29,441 bases of DNA from Ettlia oleoabundans (GCA_019693395.1 JAAMXP010000458.1:1-29441), one strand, 5' to 3'; counted from the stretch's first letter, positions 12,845 to 29,441 are shown. A program made the numbers and translations. The notes: a model not told the origin generated them from the letters alone.

Positions 12845-13724
12845 ATGGTCTTTCCCAGGCTGTTGCGTGGCCTGGCTGCCGCCTTGAGACAAGTGCATAC
12901 TCCTCTAACTTGTTGTAGTAGTCCTGAAGCGAGAGCCACCTGGCTGACAGCAGCAGGGCCGGGGGTGTGCAACCTTGCCGTGTACCCTGCCGCCACATTC
13001 AGCAGCAGCGCAAGCACCAGCATAGTTTGGAACAGTCGCGGCACCATGCCATCGTCCTGCTGTTACAGCGTACAACGTCTGACAGCTTATACACCTGTGC
13101 TGAACAGCAGCTTGGCGGCAGTAGCAGTGCTGGCAACCCGCCGCAGCAGCCCACAACCATCCCTTCTTCCTCAGCAGCTGCGCTTGCGCACTACCTCGGC
13201 GCACCTTGTACCGAAGTATAAAGGTGGCAAAATAAAACCCTACTCGTGAGTCGATGCCGCTTCATGCATGTGATGGGAAGAGACAGCGGCGGCCCGTATA
13301 AATGTGCAGATTACATCAGTTCTGAACCCACCAGTGCAGCCCCGGCTTGCAATGGCCAGCAGCTTGGTACATGCCATCGCAGCAGTCCTCACCTCTTGTC
13401 ATTTGCCGCGCATGGTAAACTCCACCTTGCAGGTCCTTCAAGCACCGCTTTAAGCTGACGGCTGGCGGCAAAGTGCTGTTCCCTCGACCAGGCCATGTCC
13501 ATAAACGATTCAACAAAAGCAAAAGGCAGCTATTTGATCTCAGCAGCAAGTCACATTTGACGCCACGTTATGCAAAGACGGTGAGATTGAAAAGCTGGAG
13601 TCAGTTTTTTAATGGCTGAGAGCTCCGCTCCGTGGTAATGACGGCCGAGAGTGCTTACGTGTCGCCTTTTTGTGCTGTTTCCTTGTAGGTCAAGAAGATT
13701 GGGTTCAAGCTGCGACATTTCTAG
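12845..13724 (+). CDS. Probable mitochondrial 50S-type ribosomal protein bL35
   Basis: Large-subunit protein of the organellar ribosome. Exons 12845-13245, 13433-13580 and 13689-13724 give 194 aa. The first ~120 residues are a poorly conserved, Ser/Ala/Arg-rich presequence beginning MVFPRLLRGLAAALRQVHTP, amphipathic and without acids, as in mitochondrial targeting peptides. The conserved part is at the C-terminal end: KIKPYSSFKHRFKLTAGGKV, then RPGHVHKRFNKSKRQLFDLS and YAKTVKKIGFKLRHF. The K-S/T-x-x-x-x-K-R-F-K-x-T-G-x-G-K-V core of bL35 is visible. Plastid bL35 is usually shorter and closer to cyanobacteria, so I prefer mitochondria. An in-frame ATG at 12803 would add 14 residues. It is divergent from eS8. 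Confidence 0.85.
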
Positions 13725-14054
13725 GCCTTGAAACAGCTGCTGCATCTTGTACACTTAATGTTTGCTGGACTTCCCACGTCTTACTGTATATTGATATATT
13801 GATTGCATCGCATTTCCAATTCTGCTTTTGCAATATGTTGCTTTCAAGCATCAGATAAATCATTCCGTGCTGATACAGCTTGAACAGCAACGCACTGGCG
13901 GTTGGGGCTGAACAGCATACTGGAAGAATATGCATGGCGTGTCAGGCATGGCTGCATGCAGGAATGTCCCTTTTCTGGCATGCAGGATTACAAATTTGCT
14001 ACCATTGACAAAATGGATTGGTTCAAGGTTGGGGTTATTTGCGTTCCTGGATGC
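13725..14054. other. Convergent 3' region, bL35m and RPAP2
   Basis: 330 bp between stop codons. A minus-strand TGTAA at 13988-13992 lies about 65 nt past the RPAP2 stop and is a likely poly(A) signal. No TGTAA was seen for bL35m. The stretch is AT-richer than its surroundings, and no gene is visible. Confidence 0.5.
13988..13992 (-). terminator. TGTAA poly(A) signal of the RPAP2 gene
   Basis: TGTAA in the sequence TTTGTAATCC on the minus strand, about 65 nt after the TGA stop. Assigned from position and from chlorophyte convention. Confidence 0.5.
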
Positions 14055-17000
14055 TCACTCCGCAGGGCAAAGCAGCTCCAACACTGCCCAAAATTCCTCA
14101 CTTGTGAAGCTCAGACTAGCCAGCAGGCGGTTAAGGCGACCAATACCGTCCCGCGTTTCAAAAGCCTCACGCAGCGGCGGGCAGCGCTCCAAGGAAAGCG
14201 CCTTCAGAAACAACACGAGCACCACCTGCCATTGAGACACCTGCAGCAGCGCCTACGAGAGTGGCATCAATCAGGGGTTCCGGTGATGGGCATAGCAATA
14301 TGTGCTGCATCGTTGAGCATGCACTGTCTTTAGGCAATCTCCGAAAAGCTTGCCTTGAAAGCGGGAAGTGGGCCAACAAGGCGGAATGTGCGCAGCAGCT
14401 CATCCAGGCTGCGCTCCACTTCCCCACGTGCCGCAGCAACCTGTAGCCCTGTTAGCACTGGTGGTAAAGCTGCTGCCAGGCAGCGGCTCAGCGCAGCAAG
14501 CACGTCGGGTGAAGTGAGCGGCGGCAGAGCCACGTCGGCATCTGGTTCGGACGCTAGGAGCTCCACTGCAGGCCACAGGGCATGTGTGTGGCTTGTGTTA
14601 ACAAACATCCATGACTCTTATTGAAACCTTGAATCAGGCGTTCAAGACTGAGCCAACTCAACAGTGGTCAGCTGTGTGCTGCAGGGCCAACTGTACGTTA
14701 CTAAATCACACTATACAATCAATGCACAATAGGCACCTTTCCAATATTCCACACACCTGTGTCAGAAGTCACCCAAGCCTCCAAGTGTGTGAAAAGGGTG
14801 CCAAAAAAGGATAGCTGGATGCGGAACCCGGAACGGGTGCCTCGCAGCATTGCCTCATCCCCGCTGCTGCAGGTGAGAGAGAAGAACAGCACATGGACAA
14901 CAAACTCAGCCCACCATCTTGACACCAGGTGGGCACAAATGCAGCTGTCAAACATGTTCACGGAATTGATGCATGCTGCCACGCTGCAAATTAACCTGCA
15001 CATTGCATCAACCACTACTCCAGGCACAATCAGCACTGCCAGCTCACCTTGAGCCGGCCTCGTCAATATCATCATCACTTCGCATCCAATCCTCTGACTC
15101 CGCTTCTTCGCTTTCTGTTTCAGTATCAGATGCCAGCACAGCCTGAAGCTCAGGCGGAAAAGTAGCTGACAGCGGTGGAAATACACGCTGCAGCTGTTCA
15201 GCCTGGCGTCTGGGAAGCCCAAACTGCTGGGCGGCAGTCGTTCCACCTTGCTGTTCTGACAGCTGTTTCCCTTGCACCCTGTCCATGTTGTTGATGCGGG
15301 TGCTGCTGCTGCTCCCCTCCATTGCGTCCTGGTTTGGTGCTTGGCCATGTGCGATGTCTGCATGCACCTGATGCAGCTGCAGTTGCTTTTGGTGCACCTG
15401 TTGCGGCTGCAATTGCTTTTGGGGGGCTGACGGACTGCATGGTCGGTTGCTGCGTGCACGTGGTAAACCAGGCGGCGGGCTGCAGGACAGTCGCTGCGAC
15501 AAGTGTGACTGCGGCGGGCTGCTGGTGGCCACAGTTGCAAGGTTGCCGTTGCTGGCGCCTGGACTCGCCAAGTTACTGCTGCTCCCGACAGGGCTATGGG
15601 CGTAAAACTGCGGCACTTCACGCCATTCCCGTGGTGTTGCTGAGCTGCTGCTGCCACCAATGCCGCCACTGGTGCCGTGCTGCTGGATGTCGATGCACCC
15701 GCTAGAAGTGTCATGGCTGGGTGACGGTGAGGAAGGAGTGGCAGTGCGATCTGTAGCTAATGGCAGGGGTGCTGGCACCTCCTGTGCTGCATCGGCAACA
15801 TATAAGCGGCCAAAATTAGCTGCCAGGCCCATGTCACCTCCACAAAGTTGGCCGTTAGGGTCTTCCACCTCAAACACCAACACGCTGTTTGAAGGCGCAG
15901 TAGTGGAGCGGGAGTCAGGGTTGGGCCCGGCAGGGTAGGCCGCTGTGCAAGCTGTGCTGCTGGATGCCGCAGAGCCAGCACCTCGGATGCCTGCACCTAC
16001 ACTGTTCTGATCAATGGCATGGCTACTACCTCGTTTGCTGCCAACGTTAGGCGGCGCGGTAACCATGGATACCGAGCATGCTGCACTGTCCTCAACGGCC
16101 GCTGCTGAAGTTGACGGCTCAATGTGCACTGCTTGGCGCCCCTGTGTTCCCAGTGCCTGCTCCTCCTTTGCTGCTTCACCGGCTTCCACATCGTCAGTGA
16201 AACGCACCCGTCGCTGCTGCTGCCGGCGTGCGCTATGAGCACGTGGCACATACCCCTCCACTGCCACTGCAGCTTTGCTGTTGCTGGTACGGCTTGGCTG
16301 CAGCCCCCGAGCGGTGTCGGCAGCTACCATATTAGGGTCACGCTCCTGCATAGACCAAGACACCACGTTGACCACCCTTGCAAGTGAGCCTTACTTTCTT
16401 TGGGCAACCGTAGCACCTGCCACGGCTTGCACGTGTTTGCTCCTTTTCTAGCACAAACACACGATGTGGAGTGACAGGTAAACCCGTCCTTCGCCTCACC
16501 TTGACTTCTGCTAGCAGGATGGGCACTTTTGCAGAGCCTGCTGCAAACTTTGACTGCTTTTTAAGCACGCCCTTTGGCTGGCTGGCGGTGGTGCCATCTG
16601 CATGAGCGATGCGCGGCTTCGGCTTGCGGCTGAAATCTCCAAACTGCCCTGCGCTGCTGTCGATGTGCTTGACTTCCACCTGTTCAACCGCTAAACGTGG
16701 CATAAGCGTGGTGCTGCTCCTGATGCCGCCTGGGCCGCTGTCTCTGTCAGAGGAAGGCCCAACCGCTGGTGTGGTTGTCGCTGATGCCGCTGCTGCTGCG
16801 ACTGAAACCTCGCCAGCATTTTGCTGTGCAGGTTGCAGTGCAGTTTTATTTGAAGCGTGGGCCGCAGCCTCAACTTTCTCCGCATCGCTTGCCACCACCT
16901 CTGGCTGCTGCTGGCGCTGCTTGTCCTGCCGCTGTAGCAGCTGGTACATGGCAGAAAACCTCTCCAGCGCAAGAGCACCGTTGCCTAACCTCATTGAAAA

Positions 17001-17663
17001 ACGCTTCACGGCTGCCTCGCATTCCGCGCTGCAGTACATGGGCTCATCACCTGCACTGCTCAACGCATAACCTGCCTGCTGCACAGTGCTGATGCGGTGA
17101 CGCCCTCCTCGAGCGTCTTGCTGGCGGCTGCATGGGGGCTGAGAGCACAATGCCCAACCACACTTGCCCGCTAATGACCGCTCCTCAGCTGCCTGCAAGT
17201 GAGCAAAAGGGAGTGCCAAAAACCTGGCACAGGTTATGTGGCATCTTGACCAGAACATCACTTAAATGAGCAGCCAGGGCAGTCAAGAAGCAGCTGCAGT
17301 GGTTTTTTCCGGGAGTAAGTCGAAGACTTGCCTGCTCAAACTCATCTGCGCACATCACGCGAGCTATAGACCACAGCTGTGCGTCACTGCTCGCGCCATG
17401 CTCCATCAACCTGCACAACAATCGTTACATCGGTGTTGGAGTTACGACCTAAAAATGGTGAAGCCAGTCAGGCTGAAGGCAGATAGTGATCGGGCTGCAG
17501 GGTTTGCTCATGTCTAGCCACTCCCGACGCACCGATCGCAGGCGCGGAAGGCCGCCTTGAAGCGCAGCTCTGGTAGAGTGGCGGCAGGTTTTGCGGATCG
17601 GCGGCGAGGTGGCTGCACGCGATCCTTGTGCTGGAGGCTATTCTCCGCTGCATGACCCTGCAT
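14055..17663 (-). CDS. RPAP2: RPAP2/Rtr1-family RNA polymerase II CTD Ser5 phosphatase
   Basis: Rtr1/RPAP2 proteins remove Ser5 phosphate from the Pol II C-terminal domain and help import Pol II into the nucleus. Exons in transcription order: 17533-17663, 17332-17410, 16395-17192, 15048-16345, 14757-14866 (or 14757-14863), 14354-14565, 14055-14240; 937 aa. The zinc-binding Rtr1 domain lies at about 44-135. Its ligands are C81 and C86 (KCGWALC) and C124 and C128 (MYCSAEC), the family's CxxxxC...CxxxC pattern. About 550 residues of Ser/Gln/Ala-rich, probably disordered sequence follow. The helical C-terminal region includes VRQ-like acidic and leucine-rich segments and QWQVVLVLFLKALSLERCPP, which resembles plant RPAP2 tails. 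Introns 2 (17193-17331) and 6 (14241-14353) have GC-AG ends. Intron 4 ends in CAGCAG, so two acceptors 3 nt apart are possible. N-terminal domain assignment is firm; the long middle was recognised only by its open frame. Confidence 0.88.
14863..14871 (-). other. Tandem NAGNAG splice acceptor in the RPAP2 gene
   Basis: On the minus strand the intron ends CTGCAGCAG. Splicing at the first or second CAG gives SSGDEAM or SGDEAM, both in frame. Either is equally consistent with the phases of neighbouring exons. Confidence 0.65.
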
Positions 17664-18222
17664 TGCACCCTTGGGGCTCTACTAGAGATAGCGGTCCTTG
17701 CGAGTGCGGCTCTGCCAACAAGCGAAGGAGATGATACCGCGGTCCAGAATATATAATCAAGTAAAGAAATTATGCCCGCGCTGTGGACAGGTTACTGGCA
17801 CGCAGAAAAGGATCGGCTACGGCGTCAAGGCGTGGAGTCAAGAAGGCAGTTTCAGACATGCATTGAAATTGGATTTTCAAAGCAAACATACCGTTTTGCA
17901 GGAATCAAAGCGCTCTCATAGCGAGCAGTACAACCGTCCTGCTGGTCGCCGCCGCCAGTGAGCACTTCTTGACACATAGGTTCTGAGTATGTTTGGATTG
18001 GTGCATCGGTAGAACCAGCTTTTTCATTATGCTCAATCCGTTAGACCCTTTTCCCATTGCCAGCAATGCCTCCTCGCCTGCTAACGGTTGGTTGATTTCA
18101 CTTCCATTTCACTTGCATTGAACAATAAAGTAAGGGCCCGCTCAAATGGGGCCGCTCAAATGAAATCCAGAAGGGCAAGACACCAGAGGAACACAAACAG
18201 TAGCAGCATGTATGTTGCAAAG
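17664..18222. other. Upstream region of RPAP2 and 3' flank of the IleRS gene
   Basis: 559 bp between the RPAP2 start and the IleRS stop; both genes are on the minus strand. It should contain the RPAP2 promoter and the IleRS 3' UTR. A plus-strand ORF (17698-17961) lies inside and is listed separately. A short doublet of GCTCAAATG occurs at about 18140-18162. No TGTAA was seen on the minus strand after the IleRS stop. Confidence 0.45.
17698..17961 (+). CDS. Doubtful small ORF with one CxxC motif
   Basis: An 87-aa intronless ORF, lysine- and arginine-rich, containing KKLCPRCGQ. Only one Cys pair is present, so a zinc ribbon would be incomplete. It ends RPAGRRRQ and sits in the gap between RPAP2 and IleRS on the opposite strand. 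The basic composition recalls small ribosomal proteins, but I cannot match it to one. An accidental ORF in a promoter region is at least as likely. Confidence 0.18.
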   Translation: MRVRLCQQAKEMIPRSRIYNQVKKLCPRCGQVTGTQKRIGYGVKAWSQEGSFRHALKLDFQSKHTVLQESKRSHSEQYNRPAGRRRQ

Positions 18223-24474
<6,252 letters not shown>

Positions 24475-26565
24475 GCCGCTAGCGCTATTTCGTGGGCCCT
24501 AAAATGGAAAGCAACAAACGATTTCAATGAGTAGAACCGCTTCATATTCACACAATCTGCTGTGCGAAACTGCAGGGATTGCGGTTTGCGTCCACCTCGT
24601 AACCCAAAGGGCTGGAGCAGCAGTAGCGGGCGGCGGCGCTGTTGGCTTGCAGGGCAGCACTGCGCTAAAAGAAGCCAGCTCGCACCATCTGGCGCGCCGT
24701 TTCTCACCTGAAGCCTGCAGCCTAACTCTGCAGCACACAGCGTCATAAAGCTTTAGCCTCCGCGGTGTGCTGCCCCCCAACCTCGTGTCGCCTCACTTTG
24801 TCTTCAGAGCATTAAAGAGGTTACAATGCGTCGAGAAACAGCGGCAAATGTGGTGCACCTTTTCCCCGTGCTGCGTGCTTCGCTCCGCTGCCATTTTTGC
24901 GTTTGGAACCAGGACCTGACTCTCTGCAAGCAAGCTACTGTATCACGAAGTGACGATGGCACATCATAGCCCCCATAAACATCATATCTGTGCGCCTGGT
25001 GCTCCCGTTGCCCATTATCGTCAAATGCTTTGACACTTGGTATGGTTTTGGCGTGCTGCGGAACAGCAGCATATGCAAGTTAAGCTAGCGTTTGCTTGTG
25101 TAGATAATATAAGGTTGTAACGCAGGCAGGCAAGGGGGCACAGCACCGCCCTGCGGGCGCAACCGGCCCACCCCCGCCACATCAAGCCATGTAGATTGGA
25201 GTACAGATAACTTGGGGCTGCTGAGCCACATGTGCTGACGTTGCCTCTTGCGACGAACTCCCTCGCAAAATGTCCCAACGTGCTGACTGTTTTTGGTTGC
25301 AGGCCTCTGGATCTGTGCCAGAATGGTGTTTTGTGCCACATTTCACGCAAAGCATGCGCAACTGGAAGGTGGTGCCATATCAGTCCAAGTGTAGGAGTCA
25401 CAGAACGCCGGAGACACCTTGTTTGCTTGCCTTGAAGGACGTGCGAACGAACGAAGCTACTCGCCTTCCAGTCCGCAACATGAATGCCAAAACACTACGA
25501 TAGTGATAACTCTGACGCATCCCTTCCCTGACGAATGCTCCTCCTGTATGCTCCTCGACCACCTCTGCGACCCTCACGCATTCCAACCCCGCAGCCCACC
25601 TGTCCTTCCGTACGGGCAAGCGCAGGCCCCCCTGCACGACAGGGCAAATAATTGTGTTCATGTGGCGTGCCTTCACCCGGGCCACACGCAAGTACGTTGT
25701 CGATTGCTGTCAGCCTGCCCCTCTCCCTTCTTCCCGAGCAGTAGTGGGACACCACATGTTCGTCTCCCCCAGTTTTGCCAAACTTGCCTTGCTCCCTTGT
25801 GTGCAATGCTACATACACCACTCAAGCAGGCTGAGCAGCGCAGTGGTGAGCTGGCGGGCCATCAGCTGATGCCAGAGTGAAGTGTTGTCAACTGAGGGAG
25901 CAACCGTTGGATGCTGCTCTGGTGGGTGGATAGTCGGTTGGAGGAGGCTATTGGAGTGACATGCCCCCTCAAGTCACCCACGTGTGTCAACCTTCTTCTT
26001 CTTCTGCCGTGGAACATTATTGCAGGCGGGATCACTGAAGTAAATCGTTGTGCTTTGGTTAACGAGTAAAGGCGCCTGCCGCTCGCTAAGCAGGCTTTGT
26101 TCAGTAGTAGATCTGGTCAGCTTTGCACAAGTTTTTCGCCAGCCAAAATGGATTTGCACATATTCCATTAGCACCCATACTTAAATGTGGACCTTGCACT
26201 TTCAAAAAATAAATACTACCCACATTGGCTAGGGTCTTTTTGTGTGCAAAGCAGGTGTGTATTCTATTGGGTGCAAAATTGCCCATTGTCACGTTATTGT
26301 GCAGAAATGTGTGGATCCTCATTTATCCCCACCTTTCACACACATTTCTTTGCATTGTGTGCAAGCAGTCATTACACATGATTTTGCCCCATATGCAGAT
26401 AAAGGGGATACAGGCCACCTGGGCCTGCAAAGCACAGCGACCTTATCAGGGGTCGCCCACAGTGGCGGCACGCTGGGTGCGGCGCGCCTGCTTCAGCCTG
26501 CACCAAGCTCCTTCGGTCGATCACCAAGTTGCCATTTCGCGCTTGCTGTTCTGTTTCGCTTTCAG
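24475..26565. other. 2.1-kb region with no recognised gene
   Basis: Upstream of IleRS (minus strand) and of the right-hand gene (plus strand). The first few hundred bases should hold the IleRS promoter. ORFs here on either strand (for example 25419-25880 plus, 25495-25821 minus) show no recognisable family and no consistent exon borders. Exons belonging to the 5' part of the right-hand gene may be hidden in 25200-26560, but I could not support any. An AT-richer patch with imperfect repeats lies at 26118-26400. Confidence 0.5.
26118..26400. repeat. AT-rich patch with imperfect inverted and direct repeats
   Basis: GCTTTGCACAAGTTTTTCGC (near 26119) and GTCTTTTTGTGTGCAAAGC (near 26235) form an imperfect inverted pair. 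AATGTGG and CCACATT pair inside it. GTGTGCAA followed by GCAG recurs near 26243 and 26360. The patch is visibly richer in A and T than its surroundings. It could be a decayed miniature transposable element or a regulatory hairpin. Confidence 0.35.
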
Positions 26566-29441
26566 GTGGGCATCATGCTACGCCAAGCGGACCGAGCGCG
26601 CCCACGGCGCGAAAACGCTAGGGCACCAGTCCGCCGGCATCCTCCCCACTAACGTGAGGCATGCGGTCCGCACCTGCAGGCGGCCCTGAAAGCCGCTAAG
26701 CAGGCAGACAGCAGGGCGGCAGCGGAGCTGACATCAGCGGCGGCGCAGGGCCTGCTGGCCGCAGAGGTACGCACCTCCCTTGCTGTTGGTTGGTTGGTGT
26801 TGATTGTTGCGGTGTTGATTGTAGTGTTATTGCGGGCGTCTGCACCCGATTTCTGCGGCATAGCCAGTTAGCCCACCCTCGCAGCGGCACTGCTCCTGGG
26901 TTGCCCTGCAGGAGGATGAGGAGGAGACGGACCTGGCCCCCAACCTGTGTGACGAGGGTGAGGAGGCCACCAAGCTGCACGGCACCGACGAGGATGAGGA
27001 AGAGGCTGCGCAGGGAGCTGGGCAGGTGGGTGCTGGTCTTGCGTGCTGGCCCTCGGCTGTGCATGTGCCACCGCCGCACCGCCGCTCACCTCACCCCAAG
27101 TCTGTGAGCTTGGCATGCTGCCTGCCTGCCTTGCCGCTTGCCCGCCTGCCCGCCTGCCTGCCTGCCTGTTCTATTGTCTGCCCCGTGGGTTTGCCACTCC
27201 CTGTTGCAGGTGCAGCAGGAAGGGCTCCAGGTGGTGCGCCTGGATGAGGTAGAGGCGGTGCTGGACATTCGCCTGGATGCCCAGCTGGTCATGGATGCCC
27301 TGCCCGAGATCACGCCCGAGGTCGGCGCCCATGCTGTGCACTGCGCTGGTTGCTCCCTTTGGTGCAGATGCCCGCCCATTCTCCCAATACTACCTTCAAC
27401 TCAATGCTGCTTGCTTGTCACAGGTCACAGAGGGGGTCACAACAGCGGCTGCTCCTGCTACTTGCTACCCGCTCACTCCCAATCGACTGTTAGCCCACAT
27501 ATGCAGGTTCTGAGCTGCTTACTCTGGATCGCACAGCATTGTTCTGCCCTCTACAAGTCCGGCAACTCGTTCATCGCCACGGAGCACGGCATGATGGAGA
27601 AGGTGCAAAGCGGAGAGCTGACCGGGAAGAGGCGGAGTTTGTTGAGGCCGTTTGGGCCTACGTCCGCTGGTGGCTGGGTGTGCTGCGCCCCGGGCGTGCA
27701 GTGCGATCGTTGCTGGTGGCAGTGCACGATCCAGACCACCCGCAGGTGGGGCGGCAGGTTGCTTGGAGAAATCAGCAACAACTTGTTGGTGCTGCTTGCT
27801 TGCTTGCTTCGCTTGCTTGCATATGCTTGCTTGCTTCGCTTGCTTCGCTTGCTTCGCTTGCTTCGCTTGCTTCGCTTGCTTGCTGCTGCTGCTCATAGCG
27901 CCCCCCTGCCTCCACCCCGCCAGCAGGCCCTGCACCACGACACCCGCAAGCTGTCCATTCGCGCCACCGCCGACTCCCCCGTCCAGCACACCGAGCGCAT
28001 GATCGCACACAAGGCGCTCACGAGGCCACCGGCGGCGAGATGAAGGGGCCACAGCACGATCCAGGCTCCGCCGTGCACGTCAGCAGCGACTCCAAAAAGG
28101 CCACTCTAGGTGGGGGTGTTGCTGCGCACAGCAGCCAACAGCAGTGCCCTGCCTGTGTCGTCAACTTGTTGACTCATTCATTCATGCACTCATTCATTCA
28201 TCTGCGTTTGCAGTGGGCTTCAAGGAGAGCGTCATGCTTGTGAGGCCGGCCGACGACCCACGCGCCCCGGTGCAACAGATGTCCATCTGTGATTATACAG
28301 ATCACAACAGCGCTGCCCCAGGTGAGCAGGAAGCAGGGTGGGTTGCAGCAGCAGGGCTGGTTGGTGCATGCAGCAGCAAACACAGTTGGGTGCACAAGAA
28401 ATGCCTGGCTCCCCACTTGCATTTACTCTCTGCTCCCCACACACAGGCACTGGCATCCAGGCCGACCCTGTTCGCTTTGGCAGCATTGGCGGCAAGACGT
28501 CCAGTGAGGCCCAGCGTAAGTCCGGCAAAGCCAACCTGGACAAGCCGGCATCAGCGGCCAAGGTGGCGGCATTCCGGGCGTCCCTGGGCCCTGGCGCGGC
28601 GCCGCTGCCCGAGAACCTGACGGGGCGCCAGCTTGGACGTGAGTGTGTGTGTGGTGGTTGTGGACACTGGGGGTGGGGGGCTCGTCTGCATATGCCACCA
28701 CCGCCATGTGATCATGCCCGTTTGAACGTCGCCCCGCGCATTTTGCCATGTTTGCCAACTTGGTTTGCTCCCCTTGTGTGCAGAGCTGCTGACAACTCTC
28801 AAGCGTGGCAACAAGGTGGCAGGCCACACGCTGGTGGCAGAGCCCTCTGCCAGCACGAAGAGCATGAAGAACAACCCCGCTGTGGCGTGTTCTGGTGGGT
28901 GGTTCGCCGGGGGGGGAGGGGGGGGCGGCGCGCGCGCTGGGGGGCACGGGTGGTTGGCTGAGCAGCCTTCTGTGGGCACGTTGCTGACATTGCCGAGCTC
29001 TGCATGTCGTCTGTCATCCCCCAACCGCTCCTGCACAACCTGCTGCCTTCCATAATTTCCAAAGCACTTGTACCGCAGGTGGACCGCATCCGGAAGCCGC
29101 TGCGTGAGGAACACGAGGCTCGGGGCGTCCTGCTGACGGTGAGGCAGCTGCTTGACTGGCTGCTGCAGGAGTTTGATGACTGCCCCAAGCTGTCACAGAG
29201 CCAGTGGGGAGATGTGCGCAGGAAGGCAATCAAGGAGGAGGGCCTGCAGCACGGTGAGCGCTGGTGTCGGCACCACATGCCTGCTTTTGGCAAGTGTGCA
29301 CAACAAAAATCGCTGCTCACTTACCGTCGACTGAACGATTGTTGTTTGTTGAGTCCATGCAGCACAAATCCAGCGGGCCAAGCCGGGGGAGGGGCGGGGC
29401 AGCAGCGCCCAGCGCCAGGAGAAGCGGCCGAGCGCGCGGCC
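26566..29441 (+). CDS. Unrecognised multi-exon gene, 3' part off window, two apparent frame breaks
   Basis: Likely exons, joined by phase: 26566-26653, 26680-26766, 26912-27025, 27210-27320, 27507-27745 (or starting near 27537), 27924-28109 (or 27927), 28214-28321, 28447-28638, 28784-28881, 29079-29253, 29363 to the edge. The 5' end is unknown. Exon 3 is very acidic (EDEEETD and DEDEEEAAQ). Later segments include YKSGNSFIATEHGMMEKVQ, FVEAVWAYVRWWLGVLRPGR, VGFKESVMLVRPADDP, DPVRFGSIGGKTS and LLTVRQLLDWLLQEFDDCPK. I recognise no domain. Within exon 27507-27745 the frame changes at about 27621-27626, and within 27924-28109 at about 28013-28016; each looks like one missing base. The other junctions checked are consistent. 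Sequencing errors or a young pseudogene could explain this. The donor at 27321 (GTCGGC) and at 28882 (GTGGCG) are weak. Confidence 0.5.
27121..27172. repeat. CCTG/CCTGC simple repeat in an intron
   Basis: Repeated CTGCCTGCC and CCCGCCTGCC units inside the intron 27026-27209 of the right-hand gene. Confidence 0.6.
27788..27886. repeat. Minisatellite of GCTTGCTTC units in an intron
   Basis: Tandem CTTGCTTCG-type units, about ten, with interruptions, in the intron 27746-27923 of the right-hand gene. The ORFs across it (LASLASLAS or KQAKQAKQA patterns) are products of the repeat, not proteins. Confidence 0.8.
28170..28201. repeat. ATTC tetranucleotide repeat in an intron
   Basis: ATTCATTCATGCACTCATTC followed by further ATTC units, in the intron 28110-28213. 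Confidence 0.7.

Noticed and set aside
14719..15714. 331-aa minus-strand ORF
   Set aside because: It runs through RPAP2 exons 4 and 5 and the intron between them in another frame. Only the short piece inside exon 5 is coding.
15322..15938. Plus-strand ORFs rich in Cys, Gly and Ala
   Set aside because: They mirror the low-complexity Gln/Ser/Ala region of RPAP2 on the other strand.
27621..27626. Programmed ribosomal frameshift in the right-hand gene
   Set aside because: No slippery heptamer or obvious downstream structure, and a second break of the same kind follows nearby. Sequence error or decay is simpler.
27781..28043. KQAKQAKQ or LASLASLA repeat proteins
   Set aside because: These frames exist only because the intron minisatellite has a nine-base unit without stops.

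Overview
This window is nuclear DNA of a green-lineage eukaryote, most likely a unicellular green alga. Genes are cut into many short exons. I reconstructed 66 introns in eight genes by hand, matching phase at every junction. The gene set fits a plastid-bearing cell: a TypA/BipA GTPase with an N-terminal extension of transit-peptide type, a plant-type DNA topoisomerase VI B subunit, and a bacterial-type (organellar) isoleucyl-tRNA synthetase. TGTAA, the usual chlorophyte poly(A) signal, lies downstream of several stop codons. Base composition is moderate, not the very GC-rich pattern of Chlorella or Chlamydomonas, so a trebouxiophyte such as Coccomyxa or Trebouxia is my tentative guess.

Layout, left to right: TypA GTPase (minus, 3' part off the left edge, 130-1753); TOP6B (plus, 2142-6339, complete, 16 exons, 660 aa); p24/emp24 cargo receptor (minus, 6443-8195, 8 exons, 257 aa); unrecognised membrane and coiled-coil protein (plus, 8452-9727, 5 exons, 225 aa); 40S ribosomal protein eS8 (minus, 10308-12624, 6 exons, 213 aa); probable mitochondrial ribosomal protein bL35 (plus, 12845-13724, 3 exons, 194 aa); RPAP2/Rtr1-type RNA polymerase II CTD phosphatase (minus, 14055-17663, 7 exons, 937 aa); organellar isoleucyl-tRNA synthetase (minus, 18223-24474, 22 exons, 1022 aa); and an unrecognised gene running off the right edge (plus, from about 26566), which carries two apparent single-base frame breaks.

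The genes mostly alternate as divergent pairs that share short upstream regions (TypA/TOP6B 388 bp, p24/unknown 256 bp, eS8/bL35m 220 bp), with convergent 3' ends between pairs. They are housekeeping functions rather than one pathway, although four concern translation: TypA, eS8, bL35m and IleRS. No tRNA, rRNA, transposase, CRISPR array or operon was found.

The most unusual features lie in the splicing. Seven of the 66 introns have GC-AG ends, all reading GCAAG at the donor. A 14-nt microexon encodes part of the TypA P-loop. The first coding exon of eS8 is only 4 nt (ATGG). A tandem NAGNAG acceptor occurs in the RPAP2 gene.
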